Of a stretch of 64,000 nucleotides of DNA, positions 26,574 to 35,242 are shown piece after piece. Under the pieces are notes generated by a model, which did not search any database, was not told the DNA's origin, and worked only from the letters and a program-made list of their open reading frames with translations. Position 1 is the stretch's first letter. Every line of letters begins with the position of its first letter. Source of the stretch: Roseinatronobacter sp052379845 (GTDB lineage: Bacteria > Pseudomonadota > Alphaproteobacteria > Rhodobacterales > Rhodobacteraceae); assembly GCA_052379845.1 (NCBI GenBank), contig JBQTCF010000004.1; one strand, given 5' to 3'. The position numbers and the translations under genes are program-made.

Positions 26574-26756
26574 CGGTGCTTCCTCATATGACCCAAGGTC
26601 AATTTTTATAACATCGCATTATGTATCAAAATAAAAAAATTGTCTTGTCTTATGATTGTTACAATGCAACGTTAATCCCCGTAGCGAGCGGGGGCAAAAC
26701 CTTGGCCCCGTGACAAACCGAAAAGTTTCACCGCTACCTTCGAAAGGGAGGAAATC
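26574..26756. promoter_or_regulatory. Divergent promoter region of the LysR gene and ugp operon
   Basis: This AT-rich gap contains a perfect dyad ATTGT-T-ACAAT at 26655-26665, the kind of short palindrome used by LysR regulators, a run of A residues near 26630, and a small hairpin CCCCG/CGGGG near 26680-26697 in the ugpB leader. GGGAGG gives ugpB a strong ribosome site. I did not find a convincing Pho box (tandem CTGTCAT). Confidence 0.5.
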
Positions 26757-28079
26757 ATGAAGAAACATGTGTTTGGCGCCTGTATCGCCGCAAGCACCGC
26801 ACTTACCCCTGTCTGGGCCAATGCGCAGGTTACCATTGACTGGTGGCATGCCATGGGTGGCGAACTGGGTGAAATGCTGGAAGCCATCGCCGCAGATTTC
26901 AACGCTGGCCAAGACGAGTTTGAAGTGCGGCCCAGCTTCCGCGGCACCTATACCGAAACCATGACCGGCGCGATTGCCGCATTCCGTGCGCAACAACAGC
27001 CCCATATCGTTCAGGTGTTCGAAGTGGGCACCGGCACCATGATGGCAGCCGAAGGCGCAATCTACCCCATCTATCAGTTGATGGCCGATTATGACGTTCC
27101 CTTCGACCCGTCCGCTTACCTGCCGACAGTCGTAGGCTACTACACCGACCCGGACGGCAATATGCTGTCTTTCCCGTTCAATTCATCCACCCCGATCATG
27201 TATTACAACAAGGATGTGTTTGAAGCGGCAGGGCTGGACCCCGAACAACCACCACGCACATGGGCGGAAATGGAATCCACCTCCATCGCGATTCTGGAAT
27301 CTGGCGCTGCGCCTTGCGGGTTCACCACATCCTGGCCAAGCTGGGTGATGCTGGAAAACTTCAGCGCATGGCACAACATTCCGTTGGGCACACAGGAAAA
27401 CGGGTTCGCCGGGTTTGACACCGAATTCGTGTTCAACAATGACCTGGTTGCCACACATTGGGACAACCTGAAGGCATGGCAGGATGCAGGCGCGTTCCGT
27501 TGGGGTGGCCCCAATACTGGCCCCGATGCGTTCCCCGCGTTCTATTCAGGCGAATGCGCCATGGTCTTCGGGTCATCCGCCAGCCGCGCCGGTGTGCTGC
27601 GCAACACTGATTTCAACGTCGGCTACAGCTTCCAGCCCTATTACGACACAGTCGAGGGCGCGCCGCAAAACACCATCATTGGCGGCGCAACCCTGTGGGT
27701 GCTGCGCGGCAAGGACCAGGCCGAATATGAAGGCGTCGCGCGCTTCTTCGAATACCTGTCGCAACCTGAAGTGCAGGCACAATGGCATCAGGACACGGGC
27801 TATCTGCCCATCACGCAGGCAGCATTCGATCTGACCCGCGAACAAGGCTATTATGACGAAAACCCCGGTTCGGACACATCAATCCTGCAAATGACGCTGA
27901 ACCCGCCGACTGAAAATTCCAAAGGTCTGCGGTTTGGCAGCTTCGTCCAGATCCGTGACATCATTTCGGAAGAGATGGAATCGGTCATGACGGGTGCAAA
28001 AACCGGCCAGCAAGCTGCAGATGACGCCGTAAGCCGTGGCAACACGCTTCTGCGCGAATTCGAAGCTGCAATGAACTGA
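26757..28079 (+). CDS. ugpB: sn-Glycerol-3-phosphate ABC transporter, periplasmic binding protein
   Basis: The 440-residue product starts with a Sec signal peptide (MKKHVFGACIAASTALTPVW, cut after ANAQ) and continues ITIDWWHAMGGELGE-like, the UgpB N-terminus. The segments FRGTYTETMTGAIAAFRAQQ and QVFEVGTGTMMAAEGA match UgpB closely. It binds glycerol-3-phosphate or glycerophosphodiesters in the periplasm for the UgpAEC importer. It heads an operon in the order ugpB, A, E, C, Q; a stem-loop after it probably lets it be made in excess over the membrane parts. Confidence 0.95.
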   Translation: MKKHVFGACIAASTALTPVWANAQVTIDWWHAMGGELGEMLEAIAADFNAGQDEFEVRPSFRGTYTETMTGAIAAFRAQQQPHIVQVFEVGTGTMMAAEGAIYPIYQLMADYDVPFDPSAYLPTVVGYYTDPDGNMLSFPFNSSTPIMYYNKDVFEAAGLDPEQPPRTWAEMESTSIAILESGAAPCGFTTSWPSWVMLENFSAWHNIPLGTQENGFAGFDTEFVFNNDLVATHWDNLKAWQDAGAFRWGGPNTGPDAFPAFYSGECAMVFGSSASRAGVLRNTDFNVGYSFQPYYDTVEGAPQNTIIGGATLWVLRGKDQAEYEGVARFFEYLSQPEVQAQWHQDTGYLPITQAAFDLTREQGYYDENPGSDTSILQMTLNPPTENSKGLRFGSFVQIRDIISEEMESVMTGAKTGQQAADDAVSRGNTLLREFEAAMN

Positions 28080-28095
28080 TCCCACACTGAAACCA

Positions 28096-28126
28096 GCGCC
28101 CCCGGCATGACCCTTGCCGGGGGCGC
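28096..28126 (+). terminator. Intra-operon stem-loop after ugpB
   Basis: An 11-base perfect stem GCGCCCCCGGC (28096-28106) and GCCGGGGGCGC (28116-28126), followed by TTTCGTT, lies between ugpB and ugpA. The weak T-run fits a leaky terminator or an mRNA-stabilising hairpin that lowers expression of the downstream genes. Confidence 0.7.
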
Positions 28127-28157
28127 TTTCGTTGGACGCCAGCCAAGGCCACACGAC

Positions 28158-29042
28158 ATGCAAACCAAACGGATGACCTTTTCCAGCAAGTGGCTTCCCT
28201 ATGCCTTGCTGGCCCCGCAAGTTATCATCACGCTGATCTTCTTTATCTGGCCCGCATCGCAGGCCCTTTATCAATCTGTGCTGCGTCAGGATATTTTCGG
28301 GCTAAGCACAGTTTTCGTGGGTCTGGACAATTTCGCGCGCCTGCTGGACGATCCGCTATATCTGAATTCGCTGAATGTGACCTTCTGGTTCAGCGTTGGA
28401 ACCACCTTGTTGTCAATGTCGGTTGCGTTGCTGTTTGCCGTCATGGTCAACCGCATGATCCGGTCGCGCGACACTTATACCACCTTTCTGGTCTGGCCCT
28501 ATGCCGTGGCCCCTGCAATTGCGGGTGTGTTGTGGTGGTTCATCTTCAACCCCTCAATCGGGATCATGCCCTATATGCTCAAGGGGGTAGGGTATGACTG
28601 GAACCACCGCGCCTCCAGCACGGATGCCATGATGCTGGTCATCATTGCAGCGGCGTGGAAACAGATCAGCTATAATTTCCTGTTCTTCCTTGCGGGCCTG
28701 CAATCCATTCCCCAAAGCCTGATCGAAGCGGCCGCGATTGACGGGGCCAGCCGGATGAAGCGCTTCTGGACCATTGTGTTTCCGCTGCTGTCGCCCATCA
28801 CCTTTTTCCTGATGGTGGTGAATGTGGTCTATGCCATGTTCGACACTTTCGGCGTGATCCATGCCACCACCGAAGGCGGGCCGGCGCAGGCCACGAATAT
28901 ATTGGTCTACAAGGTCTACCGCGACGGGTTTGTGAACCTGAACCTTGGGTCCTCTGCTGCGCAATCCGTCATCCTGATGGGGATCGTCATCATCCTGACC
29001 GTCATCCAGTTCCGCTATATCGAGCGGCGCGTAAATTACTGA
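28158..29042 (+). CDS. ugpA: sn-Glycerol-3-phosphate ABC transporter permease
   Basis: The 294-residue product has six predicted membrane segments and the ABC importer EAA loop (SLIEAAAIDGASRMKRFWTIVFP), which docks on the ATPase. UgpA pairs with UgpE to form the channel. The start at 28158 (MQTKRMTFSSKW) is preferred, with AAGG about ten bases upstream; a second ATG five codons later is possible. It lies 78 bases after ugpB, across the stem-loop. Confidence 0.93.
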   Translation: MQTKRMTFSSKWLPYALLAPQVIITLIFFIWPASQALYQSVLRQDIFGLSTVFVGLDNFARLLDDPLYLNSLNVTFWFSVGTTLLSMSVALLFAVMVNRMIRSRDTYTTFLVWPYAVAPAIAGVLWWFIFNPSIGIMPYMLKGVGYDWNHRASSTDAMMLVIIAAAWKQISYNFLFFLAGLQSIPQSLIEAAAIDGASRMKRFWTIVFPLLSPITFFLMVVNVVYAMFDTFGVIHATTEGGPAQATNILVYKVYRDGFVNLNLGSSAAQSVILMGIVIILTVIQFRYIERRVNY

Positions 29043-29055
29043 AGGGGCGCGGCAC

Positions 29056-29904
29056 ATGGTCGAAAATAATCGTTGGGGCAACCTGCTTGCCCATATCATC
29101 CTGATCTTTGGCGTGGCGATCGTGGTGTTTCCTGTCTATGTGGCGGTCGTGGCCTCGACCCACCCGCCGGGAACATTTGTGCGCGGTGTCATGCCACTAT
29201 TGCCCGGCCCGAATGCGCTGGAAAACTACAAGACTGTCATTGTCGAAGGGCGTTCGCGCGCAGGCACACCGCCCATCGGGGGCATGCTGTGGAACAGTTT
29301 TGTCATGGCGATGGCGATTACCATTGGCAAATTGTCCATCTCGCTGCTGTCGGCCTTTGCGATTGTCTATTTCCGCTTTCCGTTCCGCATCTTCTTTTTC
29401 TGGGTCATTTTCCTGACGCTGATGCTGCCGGTCGAAGTGCGGATTCTGCCCACCTTTCAGGTGGTGGCCGATCTGGGCATGCTCAACAGTTTTGCGGGCC
29501 TGTCCATTCCGTTGATTGCCAGCGCGACCGCCACGTTCCTGTTCCGGCAATTCTTCATGACCGTGCCCGAGGAACTGATGGAAGCTGCCCGCGTGGATGG
29601 TGCGGGGCCGATGAAATTCTTCAAGGACATTCTGATGCCCTTGTCGATCACCAATATCGCGGCGCTGTTTGTGATCATGTTCATCTATGGCTGGAACCAA
29701 TATTTGTGGCCACTGCTGATCACCACGGACCCGGAATATTACACCATTGTCATGGGCATTCAGCGCATGGTTACCGGCGGGGACAGTGAACCGCTGTGGC
29801 ATCTGGTGATGGCCACTGTGGTTCTGGCCGCCCTGCCCCCGATCCTTGTGATCCTGTTCATGCAACGCCTGTTTGTCAAAGGCCTGACCGAGACGGAGAA
29901 ATAA
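29056..29904 (+). CDS. ugpE: sn-Glycerol-3-phosphate ABC transporter permease
   Basis: The 282-residue product is the second channel subunit, with six membrane segments and the EAA loop (ELMEAARVDGAGPMKFFKDILMP). The N-terminal NLLAHIILIFGVAIVVFPVYVAVVAST is typical of UgpE. It lies 13 bases after ugpA and two bases before ugpC. Confidence 0.94.
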   Translation: MVENNRWGNLLAHIILIFGVAIVVFPVYVAVVASTHPPGTFVRGVMPLLPGPNALENYKTVIVEGRSRAGTPPIGGMLWNSFVMAMAITIGKLSISLLSAFAIVYFRFPFRIFFFWVIFLTLMLPVEVRILPTFQVVADLGMLNSFAGLSIPLIASATATFLFRQFFMTVPEELMEAARVDGAGPMKFFKDILMPLSITNIAALFVIMFIYGWNQYLWPLLITTDPEYYTIVMGIQRMVTGGDSEPLWHLVMATVVLAALPPILVILFMQRLFVKGLTETEK

Positions 29905-29906
29905 CA

Positions 29907-30959
29907 ATGGCCTCCATTAAAATGGATAACCTGCACAAGGTCTATACCGGCGGTGTGCGCGCGGTAACCGGCATCAACCTTGATATTGCAGATGGCGAAA
30001 TGATTGTGCTGGTCGGCCCGTCGGGCTGCGGCAAATCCACCCTTCTGCGCATGGTCGCGGGGTTGGAAACCATCAGCGAAGGGACACTGAAAATCGGGGA
30101 TCGTGTGGTCAATACGCTGGAACCGGCAGATCGTGATATTGCGATGGTGTTTCAGAACTACGCGCTTTATCCGCATATGACCGTGTTCAACAATCTGGCC
30201 TATGGGCTGAAAAACCGTGGCTTTTCAAAGTCCGAGATTGACCGCCGCGTGCGGCAAGCTGCTGAAATGCTGGAAATCGGGCCGTTTCTGGACCGCAAGC
30301 CACGCCAGCTGTCAGGCGGGCAACGCCAGCGTGTGGCCATGGGCCGGGCGTTGGTGCGCGAACCGGCGGCGTTTTTGTTCGATGAACCGCTGTCGAACCT
30401 GGATGCGAAACTGCGCGTGCAAATGCGGGTGGAAATCCGGCAGTTGCAAAAACGTCTGGCCACCACGTCGCTATATGTGACCCATGACCAGTTGGAAGCA
30501 CTGACCATGGCCGACCGGCTGGTGGTCCTGAATGGCGGCCAGATTGAACAGGTGGGCACGCCCATGGACGTGTATTCGCGGCCCGAAACCACCTTCGTGG
30601 CCGGGTTCATCGGATCGCCTGCCATGAACATGCTGCCTGCCGACTATCTGCGCAGCACCCAACAGGCCGACAGCTTGGCACATATTCCCCAAGCCGCTGA
30701 TCTGGTCGGTATTCGCCCCGAAGATTTCGCCCTTGAAACGCCCGGTGACGGTGACCTGATCCTGACAGGAACCCTGCTGCTGCTGGAACCTGCGGGGGCC
30801 GAAAGCCATTTGCACCTGAAATTCGACGGGCTGGATGAAAACATGATTGTGCGCCTGCCGCATGTCCCCTCTGTGGCGGAAGGTCAGACATTGTCCTTCA
30901 GCGTGCGGCGCGACAGCTTGCACCCGTTTGACCGCACGACCGGCAAACGCGTTTCTTGA
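29907..30959 (+). CDS. ugpC: sn-Glycerol-3-phosphate ABC transporter ATP-binding protein
   Basis: The 350-residue ATPase powers the importer. It shows Walker A GPSGCGKST, the ABC signature LSGGQRQRVAMGRAL, Walker B AFLFDEPLSNLDA and the switch histidine in SLYVTHDQLEA, followed by a C-terminal regulatory OB-like domain of the MalK/UgpC type. The start at 29907 lies two bases after the ugpE stop. It is followed after 15 bases by the phosphodiesterase gene. Confidence 0.95.
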   Translation: MASIKMDNLHKVYTGGVRAVTGINLDIADGEMIVLVGPSGCGKSTLLRMVAGLETISEGTLKIGDRVVNTLEPADRDIAMVFQNYALYPHMTVFNNLAYGLKNRGFSKSEIDRRVRQAAEMLEIGPFLDRKPRQLSGGQRQRVAMGRALVREPAAFLFDEPLSNLDAKLRVQMRVEIRQLQKRLATTSLYVTHDQLEALTMADRLVVLNGGQIEQVGTPMDVYSRPETTFVAGFIGSPAMNMLPADYLRSTQQADSLAHIPQAADLVGIRPEDFALETPGDGDLILTGTLLLLEPAGAESHLHLKFDGLDENMIVRLPHVPSVAEGQTLSFSVRRDSLHPFDRTTGKRVS

Positions 30960-30974
30960 ACAGGGCCCTGTGAT

Positions 30975-31886
30975 ATGACAAATTTCTTGCGTCGCCCTGC
31001 CGGGCACCCGCAAATTTACGGGCATCGGGGCGCGCGCGGCGTGCTGCCGGAAAACTCCATGGCGGGGTTTGCCTATTTGCGCAAGATCGGTGTGACCGCT
31101 GTTGAACTGGACGTCCAGAACGCCAAGGGCCGCGTTCCGGTCATCTTGCATGATCCGCTACTGCCCGTGGCCCATACCCGCGACGCGCAGGGCGCATGGC
31201 TGCCCGCGGCGGGACCCAAGGTCATTGACCTGACAGTCGACGCGCTGCGCGGGTATGACATCGGGCGCATGAACCCCGCCACCGCCTATGCGGCGCGCTA
31301 CCCCCAACAGGCCCCCCATGATGGCGCGCGCATTCCAACGCTTGCGGAATTTCTGGACTGGGCGCAAACATGGCCTGATTTGCTGATCAATATCGAAATC
31401 AAGTCCCATGCCCATCAGCCAGAGCTGAGCGATGCGCCCGACATACTGGCCGCAGATGTGGCGCGGCTGGTGCAAGGCGCAGGTCTGGGGGCACGGGTGG
31501 TTGTGTCATCGTTTGACTGGCGTGTTCTGTCGGCGCTGCGCCAGCTCGCCCCGGAAATTGCCCGCGCCCATCTTAGTTTCGAACAACCGGGACATGAGAC
31601 GAACATCATTGATGGCGGGCCACTTATGGACGGGCTGGACAGGGCTGATTTCGACGGCAGCTTGCCCGCGTTGATTGCCGCGCAAGGGGCCAAAGCATGG
31701 TGCCCCTATTTTGGTGACCTGACACCAGCGCGACTGGCGCAGGCACATGCGCTGGATCTGGCGGTCAATGCATGGACGGTCAATGATGACGCCGACATAC
31801 GCGCGATGGTTGATATGGGTGTGGACGGGATCATCACCGACTATCCGGCACGCGTGCAACACGTGCTGGGTATTGCCGTGGCCTGA
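30975..31886 (+). CDS. ugpQ: Glycerophosphodiester phosphodiesterase
   Basis: The 303-residue product cuts glycerophosphodiesters (from phospholipid breakdown) to glycerol-3-phosphate and an alcohol. It has the GDPD motif YGHRGARGVLPENSMAGF with the catalytic histidine and glutamate, the metal-binding VELDVQNAKGRVPVILHD region, and the later NIEIKS. No signal peptide is visible, so it acts in the cytoplasm on diesters brought in by UgpBAEC. As the last gene of the operon it overlaps nothing but ends two bases before the end of the convergent rhomboid gene. Confidence 0.94.
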   Translation: MTNFLRRPAGHPQIYGHRGARGVLPENSMAGFAYLRKIGVTAVELDVQNAKGRVPVILHDPLLPVAHTRDAQGAWLPAAGPKVIDLTVDALRGYDIGRMNPATAYAARYPQQAPHDGARIPTLAEFLDWAQTWPDLLINIEIKSHAHQPELSDAPDILAADVARLVQGAGLGARVVVSSFDWRVLSALRQLAPEIARAHLSFEQPGHETNIIDGGPLMDGLDRADFDGSLPALIAAQGAKAWCPYFGDLTPARLAQAHALDLAVNAWTVNDDADIRAMVDMGVDGIITDYPARVQHVLGIAVA

Positions 31887-31888
31887 CG

Positions 31889-32671
31889 TTACTTTCGCTC
31901 CCACGGGCCGGGGCATGCGGCCCGTGGGGGTTTGCCAGATTTCGGCACGCTGGATGCCACAAACCTGTAACGCGCTTCGGGATGGGGGGGGTGACCCACG
32001 CAGCGCGACCAGAACGCCCGCCCCCCCATCCGCTGCCATAGCGGGAATGACAGCGCAACCCCGGCCAGAAACCCGCCCGCATGCGCCCAATAAGCCACCC
32101 CGCCCCCCCCTGAAGGCACCGATACCCCCCCAAGGATTTGCAACATGAACCATCCGCCCAGAACCACCCATGCGGGGGTGGGTATGACGCGGAAAATGAC
32201 AATCAGGAACAGGAACAAATCCACCCGTGCGCGCGGGTAAAACAGCACATACCCGCCCAGAACACCTGCAATCGCGCCAGATGCGCCCACCATTGGAACA
32301 GCCGACCCCGGGTCGGACGCGAATTGCAGCGCCGCAGCCGATATTCCACATAGCAGATAGAAGCCCAAAAACCTGAAATGTCCCCAGACATCTTCCATGT
32401 TATTTCCGAATATCCACAGAAACAGCAGATTGGACCCCAAGTGCAGTAAATCTGCATGTAGAAACTGATGCGTGATCAGGGTGACATACCCCTCTCCAAG
32501 ACGCAGGCGCGCAGGCAGCATGCCCCAGCTTTGGAAGAAATCCATCAGGCGAAATTCTTGCGCAAACAGACCCGCATAGCCAACAAACACGACAATATTC
32601 ACCACAATCAAGGCATAGGTCACAAAAGGCCGTTTTGCCGGCGGGTTATGGTCGCGGATCGGGATAAGCAT
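31889..32671 (-). CDS. Rhomboid-family intramembrane serine protease
   Basis: The 260-residue product has six or so membrane segments and the rhomboid catalytic set: HLGSN (histidine 77 and asparagine 81), GASGAIAG with the nucleophile serine 131, and WAHAGG with the active histidine 197. It cuts other proteins within the membrane. The start at 32671 gives MLIPIRDHNPP, the common N-terminus in alphaproteobacteria, with AGGA about nine bases upstream. It lies downstream of clpA with a stem-loop between, and its last 40 bases form a hairpin that also serves the convergent ugpQ gene. Confidence 0.93.
   Translation of the reverse strand: MLIPIRDHNPPAKRPFVTYALIVVNIVVFVGYAGLFAQEFRLMDFFQSWGMLPARLRLGEGYVTLITHQFLHADLLHLGSNLLFLWIFGNNMEDVWGHFRFLGFYLLCGISAAALQFASDPGSAVPMVGASGAIAGVLGGYVLFYPRARVDLFLFLIVIFRVIPTPAWVVLGGWFMLQILGGVSVPSGGGGVAYWAHAGGFLAGVALSFPLWQRMGGRAFWSRCVGHPPHPEARYRFVASSVPKSGKPPRAACPGPWERK
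31900..31928 (+). terminator. Terminator of the ugp operon inside the rhomboid coding end
   Basis: An 11-base stem CCCACGGGCCG (31900-31910) and CGGCCCGTGGG (31918-31928) encloses GGGCATG and is followed by GGTTT on the plus strand. It lies 13 bases beyond the ugpQ stop but within the last codons of the rhomboid gene, so the two uses share the same bases. Confidence 0.6.
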
Positions 32672-32692
32672 TCTGGGGGTCCTGAAAGCCAC

Positions 32693-32719
32693 AACGCCCG
32701 AACAACATGTTCGGGCGTT
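32693..32719. terminator. Stem-loop between clpA and the rhomboid gene
   Basis: An 11-base stem AACGCCCGAAC (32693-32703) and GTTCGGGCGTT (32709-32719) encloses AACAT. It lies 46 bases beyond the clpA stop on the minus strand and just before the rhomboid start, so it probably ends most clpA transcription. Confidence 0.7.
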
Positions 32720-32764
32720 TGGTCGGCACTATAAGCTGGCGCGCAGGGTGCGCACGCGGCAATG

Positions 32765-35083
32765 TCAGTCGGCGGTCAGCAAGGGCGGGTTCTTTCCGGT
32801 CAGGCGCTTGGCCTCCGGCCCCTCTACGGTCAGGGCGATCTTGTCATCGCGCACATGCACGCGCACCAGCCCGCCCTTGGTCAGTTTGCCAAACAACAAT
32901 TCTTCTGCCAGCGGCTTCTTGATGTTTTCCTGAATCACACGCGCCAGCGGACGTGCGCCCATTTTGTCATCATAGCCTTTTTCCGCCAGCCATGCGGCCG
33001 CCTCTTCTGACAGGTCAATCGTGACGTTGCGATCCATAAGCTGGGCTTCCAGCTGCAGAACAAACTTCTCGACAACCTGCACAATGACCGTTCTGGGAAG
33101 CGGCGCAAAGCTGATCACCGCGTCCAGACGGTTGCGGAATTCGGGCGTGAAGGTCCGTTCAATCGCAGCCGTATCTTCCCCTTCGCGGCGGTCGCGGCCA
33201 AAGCCGATGGCCGCCTTCGCCTGTTCTGCCGCACCCGCGTTCGATGTCATGATCAAGATGACATTGCGGAAATTGACAGTGCGGCCGTTATGGTCGGTCA
33301 ACTGGCCATGATCCATGACTTGCAGCAGAATGTTATACACATCCGGATGGGCCTTTTCGATTTCGTCCAGCAACAGCACACAATGCGGGTGCTGGTCCAC
33401 CCCGTCCGTCAGCAGACCGCCCTGATCAAACCCGACGTAGCCCGGCGGGGCACCGATCAGGCGGGAAACAGCATGTTTTTCCATGTATTCCGACATGTCA
33501 AAACGCAGCAATTCAACGCCCAGACTGTCGGCAAGCTGTTTGGCCACTTCGGTTTTACCAACCCCTGTTGGCCCTGCAAACAGGTAGTTCCCAATGGGTT
33601 TTTCGGGTTCGCGCAAGCCCGCGCGCGACAGCTTGATCGCGGAAGACAGCGCCTCAATCGCCGTATCCTGCCCGAAAACCACACGTTTCAGCGAACGCTC
33701 CAGATCACGCAGCACTTCGGCATCGTCTTTGGACACATTCTTTGGCGGGATTCGCGCAATCTTGGCCACCACGGCCTCAATCTCTTTGGGGCTGATGGTT
33801 TTGCGCCGCTTGGAATCTGCCAGCAAATGCTGTGCAGCGCCCGCTTCATCAATCACATCAATCGCCTTGTCGGGCAATTTTCGGTCGTTGATATAGCGCG
33901 CGGCCAGTTCGACAGCGGTTTTGATCGCGTCATTGGTGTAGCGAATGTCGTGATGCTCTTCGAAATAGGGTTTCAGCCCCATCAGAATTTTGATCGAATC
34001 TTCAACAGTGGGTTCAACCACATCGATTTTCTGGAACCGACGCGACAAGGCGCGGTCCTTTTCGAAATGCTGGCGGAACTCCTTGTAGGTCGTGGACCCC
34101 ATGCAGCGCAATTTGCCGCCCTGAAGCGCGGGTTTGAGCAGATTGGACGCATCCATTGCCCCGCCTGATGTCGCGCCTGCCCCGATGACAGTGTGTATCT
34201 CATCGATGAACAGCACTGCGTCGGGGTGGTCTTCCAGTTCCTGCATGACCGATTTCAGGCGTTCTTCAAAATCACCGCGATAGCGGGTGCCCGCCAGAAG
34301 TGCGCCCATATCCAGCGAATAGATGGTGGAATGCGCAAGAATTTCAGGTGTTTGTCCTTCGACAATCTTCTTGGCCAGCCCTTCGGCTATCGCGGTTTTG
34401 CCAACACCGGGATCGCCCACCAGAAGTGGGTTGTTCTTGCGCCGGCGGCACAGGACCTGAATGCAGCGTTCCACCTCGGACCCGCGGCCAATCAGCGGGT
34501 CCACTTCGCCCTTGCGCGCCTTGGCGTTCAGATCGACGCAGAACTTGCCCAATGCCGTTTCCTTGGCCTTTTCATCACTGCTGGCGGGGCCAGCCTGTTC
34601 CTCTTCCGCGCCGGAAACAGGGCGCGCTTCGGAAAAACTGGTGTTTTTTGCAACACCATGGGCAATGAAATTCACCGCATCATAGCGTGTCATATCCTGT
34701 TCTTGCAGGAAATAGGCCGCGTTCGATTCGCGTTCGGCGAAAATGGCGACAAGCACATTCGCGCCCGTCACCTCATTGCGGCCAGAACTTTGGACATGGA
34801 TGGCCGCGCGTTGAATCACGCGCTGGAAAGCGGCCGTTGGCACTGCTTCGGACCCTTCCACATCGGTCACCAAAGATGTCAGTTCTTCCTCGATGAAGTC
34901 ATTGAGGGTTTTGCGCAGCTCCTCCAGATCGACATTGCAGGCCTGCAGAACGCGGCTGGCATCCGGTTCGTCAATCAGTGACAAAAGCAAATGTTCCAGC
35001 GTTGCGAATTCGTGCCGACGGGAATTGGCCAAGGCCAGGGCCCCGTGGATGGATTGTTCCAGTGTCGCAGAAAATGATGGCAC
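32765..35083 (-). CDS. clpA: ATP-dependent Clp protease ATP-binding subunit ClpA
   Basis: ClpA is the hexameric unfoldase that feeds proteins to ClpP. The 772-residue product has the N-domain (residues 1-145, RRHEFATLEHLLLSLIDEPDAS), two AAA modules with Walker A motifs GDPGVGKTA (about residue 226) and GPTGVGKTE (about residue 506), and a C-terminal ClpB/D2 domain; it has the IGL/M-type region expected of ClpP partners in IGFGRDRREGED. I chose the GTG at 35083 (product VPSFSATLEQ, matching relatives) because GGAG lies eight bases upstream; an ATG 36 bases earlier is in frame but has no such support. The adaptor gene clpS, often next to clpA, is not in the window. Confidence 0.95.
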   Translation of the reverse strand: MPSFSATLEQSIHGALALANSRRHEFATLEHLLLSLIDEPDASRVLQACNVDLEELRKTLNDFIEEELTSLVTDVEGSEAVPTAAFQRVIQRAAIHVQSSGRNEVTGANVLVAIFAERESNAAYFLQEQDMTRYDAVNFIAHGVAKNTSFSEARPVSGAEEEQAGPASSDEKAKETALGKFCVDLNAKARKGEVDPLIGRGSEVERCIQVLCRRRKNNPLLVGDPGVGKTAIAEGLAKKIVEGQTPEILAHSTIYSLDMGALLAGTRYRGDFEERLKSVMQELEDHPDAVLFIDEIHTVIGAGATSGGAMDASNLLKPALQGGKLRCMGSTTYKEFRQHFEKDRALSRRFQKIDVVEPTVEDSIKILMGLKPYFEEHHDIRYTNDAIKTAVELAARYINDRKLPDKAIDVIDEAGAAQHLLADSKRRKTISPKEIEAVVAKIARIPPKNVSKDDAEVLRDLERSLKRVVFGQDTAIEALSSAIKLSRAGLREPEKPIGNYLFAGPTGVGKTEVAKQLADSLGVELLRFDMSEYMEKHAVSRLIGAPPGYVGFDQGGLLTDGVDQHPHCVLLLDEIEKAHPDVYNILLQVMDHGQLTDHNGRTVNFRNVILIMTSNAGAAEQAKAAIGFGRDRREGEDTAAIERTFTPEFRNRLDAVISFAPLPRTVIVQVVEKFVLQLEAQLMDRNVTIDLSEEAAAWLAEKGYDDKMGARPLARVIQENIKKPLAEELLFGKLTKGGLVRVHVRDDKIALTVEGPEAKRLTGKNPPLLTAD

Positions 35084-35242
35084 GTCAGACGCTCCTGTAT
35101 AGTTTGATCTTCGGCCCATACCGCAAGATCAGTCTCGCCTCTTAATCTTAAACTTCGGTTTTATTTTCCGCCGTTCAAGTATTTTTTTTCCAACTTGGTC
35201 CCAAAGGCACGAAACAAGCACGGATTAAGCAGATCAGGCTGG

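Noticed and set aside
35084..35242. A heat-shock sigma-32 promoter for clpA
   Set aside because: A CTTGAA occurs on the minus strand at 35174-35179, but no matching -10 box (CCCATNT type) at the right distance was found.
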